Both the position numbers and the translations under genes were made by a program. DNA of 7,953 bases from Chlamydiales bacterium (lineage in GTDB: Bacteria > Chlamydiota > Chlamydiia > Chlamydiales > FEN-1388). Under the pieces are notes generated by a model. That model saw nothing but the letters and a program-made list of their open reading frames with translations. It had not been told where the DNA came from and made no database searches. Of the stretch, positions 7,052 to 7,953 are shown piece after piece (positions within the stretch are counted from its first letter, which is position 1; each line of letters starts with the position of its first letter). The stretch spans positions 1 through 7,953 of the forward strand of contig JAJFUY010000194.1 of assembly GCA_021372185.1 (NCBI GenBank). The letters run 5' to 3'.

Positions 7052-7783
7052 ATGCAATCACTTTTGTTAAAGCACTTTTTATTGCTTATACTGCTTGCTA
7101 GCCAGCTTGAAGTGCTGGCCGAAGATGCGCCAAAAAAACAGCCATTACTCCTTCTTTTGCTTGGTGCACCAGGCTCTGGCCGCGATGCGCTTGCTGTAAA
7201 GGCAAGTAGCGCCTTTCATCTGCCCTATATTTCTACTGCCGATCTACTTCTTGATTATAGTGATGATGAAAGTGAAACAGGACGCGTCACACGCGAGTGC
7301 TTAAATACTGGCTGTATCCCAGATGATCTCTTGTTAAGACTCATTTCTGAGCGCATCAAAAAATCAGATTGTGCAGATGGCTTTTTACTTGATGGCTTCC
7401 CTAAAACATGTGAGCAGGCAAAAGCCTTGAAAGTACGCTTTAGCCAGCAGTACCGCATGCTGCCGGCCTATATTAAGACATCTGATAAATGGCTTATTAC
7501 CTTCCATGAAGGGCGCCTTGTGTGCACCAATTGCGGCCGCGTCTATCATCTAGATAGATCTCCGCCCCAAAACGAGCAAGAGTGTGACCTATGCGGCTAC
7601 GAGCTCATCCAACGCACCGACGACTGCGCAGAAACCCTCAAAAAACGCACCGAAGTCTACCGCGATACCATTTTGCCCCTCCTTGACTACTACAAATCAG
7701 AAAAGATGCTCATCGAAATCGATGGCGATCGTCCCTTTGACGAGATGTTTCAGGATGTTAAGCTTCTCGTTAATACACGTTAA
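7052..7783 (+). CDS. Exported adenylate-kinase-like protein with zinc LID
   Basis: From the ATG at 7052 the protein has 243 residues: a signal peptide (MQSLLLKHFLLLILLASQLEVLA, cut before EDAPKK) and a domain of about 215 residues, the usual adenylate kinase length. Motifs in order (numbered from this Met) are: P-loop GAPGSGRDA (38-46), NMP-binding ISTADLL (60-66), GFLLDGFPKT (110-119), LID start GRLVCTNCG with Cys158/Cys161, then Cys178/Cys181 in the C-x2-C-x16-C-x2-C zinc pattern, QRTDD (187-191) and Arg199. Three key positions differ from active enzymes: the Walker Lys is Arg44, the NMP-site Arg is Leu67, and DGFPRT is DGFPKT (Lys118). ATP/AMP phosphotransfer may be weak or altered. The frame also opens at ATG 6992, overlapping the HAD gene by 13 nt. 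I prefer 7052 because the signal peptide begins there; both ribosome sites are weak. A role in the periplasm or host is inference. The last 150 nt use unusually many C-ending codons. Confidence 0.88.
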   Translation: MQSLLLKHFLLLILLASQLEVLAEDAPKKQPLLLLLLGAPGSGRDALAVKASSAFHLPYISTADLLLDYSDDESETGRVTRECLNTGCIPDDLLLRLISERIKKSDCADGFLLDGFPKTCEQAKALKVRFSQQYRMLPAYIKTSDKWLITFHEGRLVCTNCGRVYHLDRSPPQNEQECDLCGYELIQRTDDCAETLKKRTEVYRDTILPLLDYYKSEKMLIEIDGDRPFDEMFQDVKLLVNTR

Positions 7784-7953
7784 CGACTTTTCTGATCTTA
7801 TTCTTATTCTTGAGAGCCTTTTGCAAAACTAGCGCCAAAAAACAAAAAATGACTGCTCAAGCGGGCTAAGTTTCATTTTTTGTTTTTTTGGCGTTAGTTT
7901 TGCAAAGGTTTTTGTGGAAATTCAATAAATTTTGCTGTTTTAGGGCAGCCTGG
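7784..7953. other. Right-edge intergenic region
   Basis: No convincing gene lies here. The main structure is the long palindrome at 7817-7908. On the minus strand two frames entering from the right edge stay open for 19-28 codons before a stop within the palindrome, so the end of a convergent gene is possible but too short to support. Confidence 0.4.
7817..7908. terminator. Long imperfect palindrome, probable terminator after the adenylate-kinase-like gene
   Basis: Two 36-nt arms (7817-7852 and 7873-7908) surround a 20-nt loop. They are complementary except for one G-T wobble and two single-base bulges. The outer part holds CTTTTGCAAAAC and its complement; the inner part holds GCGCCAAAAAACAAAAAA against TTTTTTGTTTTTTTGGCG. 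A-rich and T-rich flanks around a GC block resemble a bidirectional terminator, and the position 33 nt past the stop codon fits. The hairpin is much longer than needed for termination, so a dispersed palindromic repeat or small non-autonomous element is an alternative. Confidence 0.6.

Noticed and set aside
7584..7832. 82-codon + strand open frame overlapping the kinase-like gene
   Set aside because: It is an out-of-frame shadow of the conserved LID and C-terminal region and its product is low complexity.
7868..7953. C-terminus of a convergent minus-strand gene entering from the right edge
   Set aside because: Two competing frames stay open for only 19-28 codons, with low-complexity Lys/Asn-rich ends made by the palindrome, so neither can be supported.

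Overview
The window looks like chromosomal DNA from a Gram-negative-type bacterium of moderately low GC that uses the standard bacterial code. Three proteins carry apparent Sec signal peptides. The isoleucyl-tRNA synthetase is of the eukaryote-like type 2. There is also a bacterial G1 (eqolisin) peptidase and an exported adenylate-kinase-like protein. This mix suggests a protist- or host-associated lineage. My best guess is Candidatus Dependentiae (TM6) or a chlamydia-like group; this rests on gene content only, not on any search.

Left part (1-670): the 3' end of an unidentified + strand gene (stop at 121-123) converges on ssrA, the minus-strand tmRNA gene (176-585), with a strong palindromic terminator between them. 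All four tmRNA pseudoknots can be drawn. The encoded tag is long (22 codons, ending LAVAA), and the 3' CCA is not encoded.

Middle part (670-2700): a secreted protein of unknown family on the + strand and a secreted G1-family glutamic peptidase on the minus strand converge on one shared bidirectional terminator (1658-1689).

Right part (2729-7783): four + strand genes that could form one transcription unit: a GNAT acetyltransferase, ileS, a HAD-family (beta-phosphoglucomutase-like) hydrolase starting 3 nt after ileS, and an adenylate-kinase homologue. The last has a signal peptide and a zinc-type LID, but three classical catalytic arginine/lysine positions are changed. The unit ends at a long imperfect palindrome (7817-7908) that probably terminates transcription. 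No second gene is firmly supported in the last 170 bases.

The most unusual items are the exported, altered adenylate kinase and the bacterial G1 peptidase, which together hint at enzymes acting outside the cytoplasm, perhaps at the host interface. That link is inference. I found no defence system, CRISPR array, IS element or other clearly new multi-gene system.
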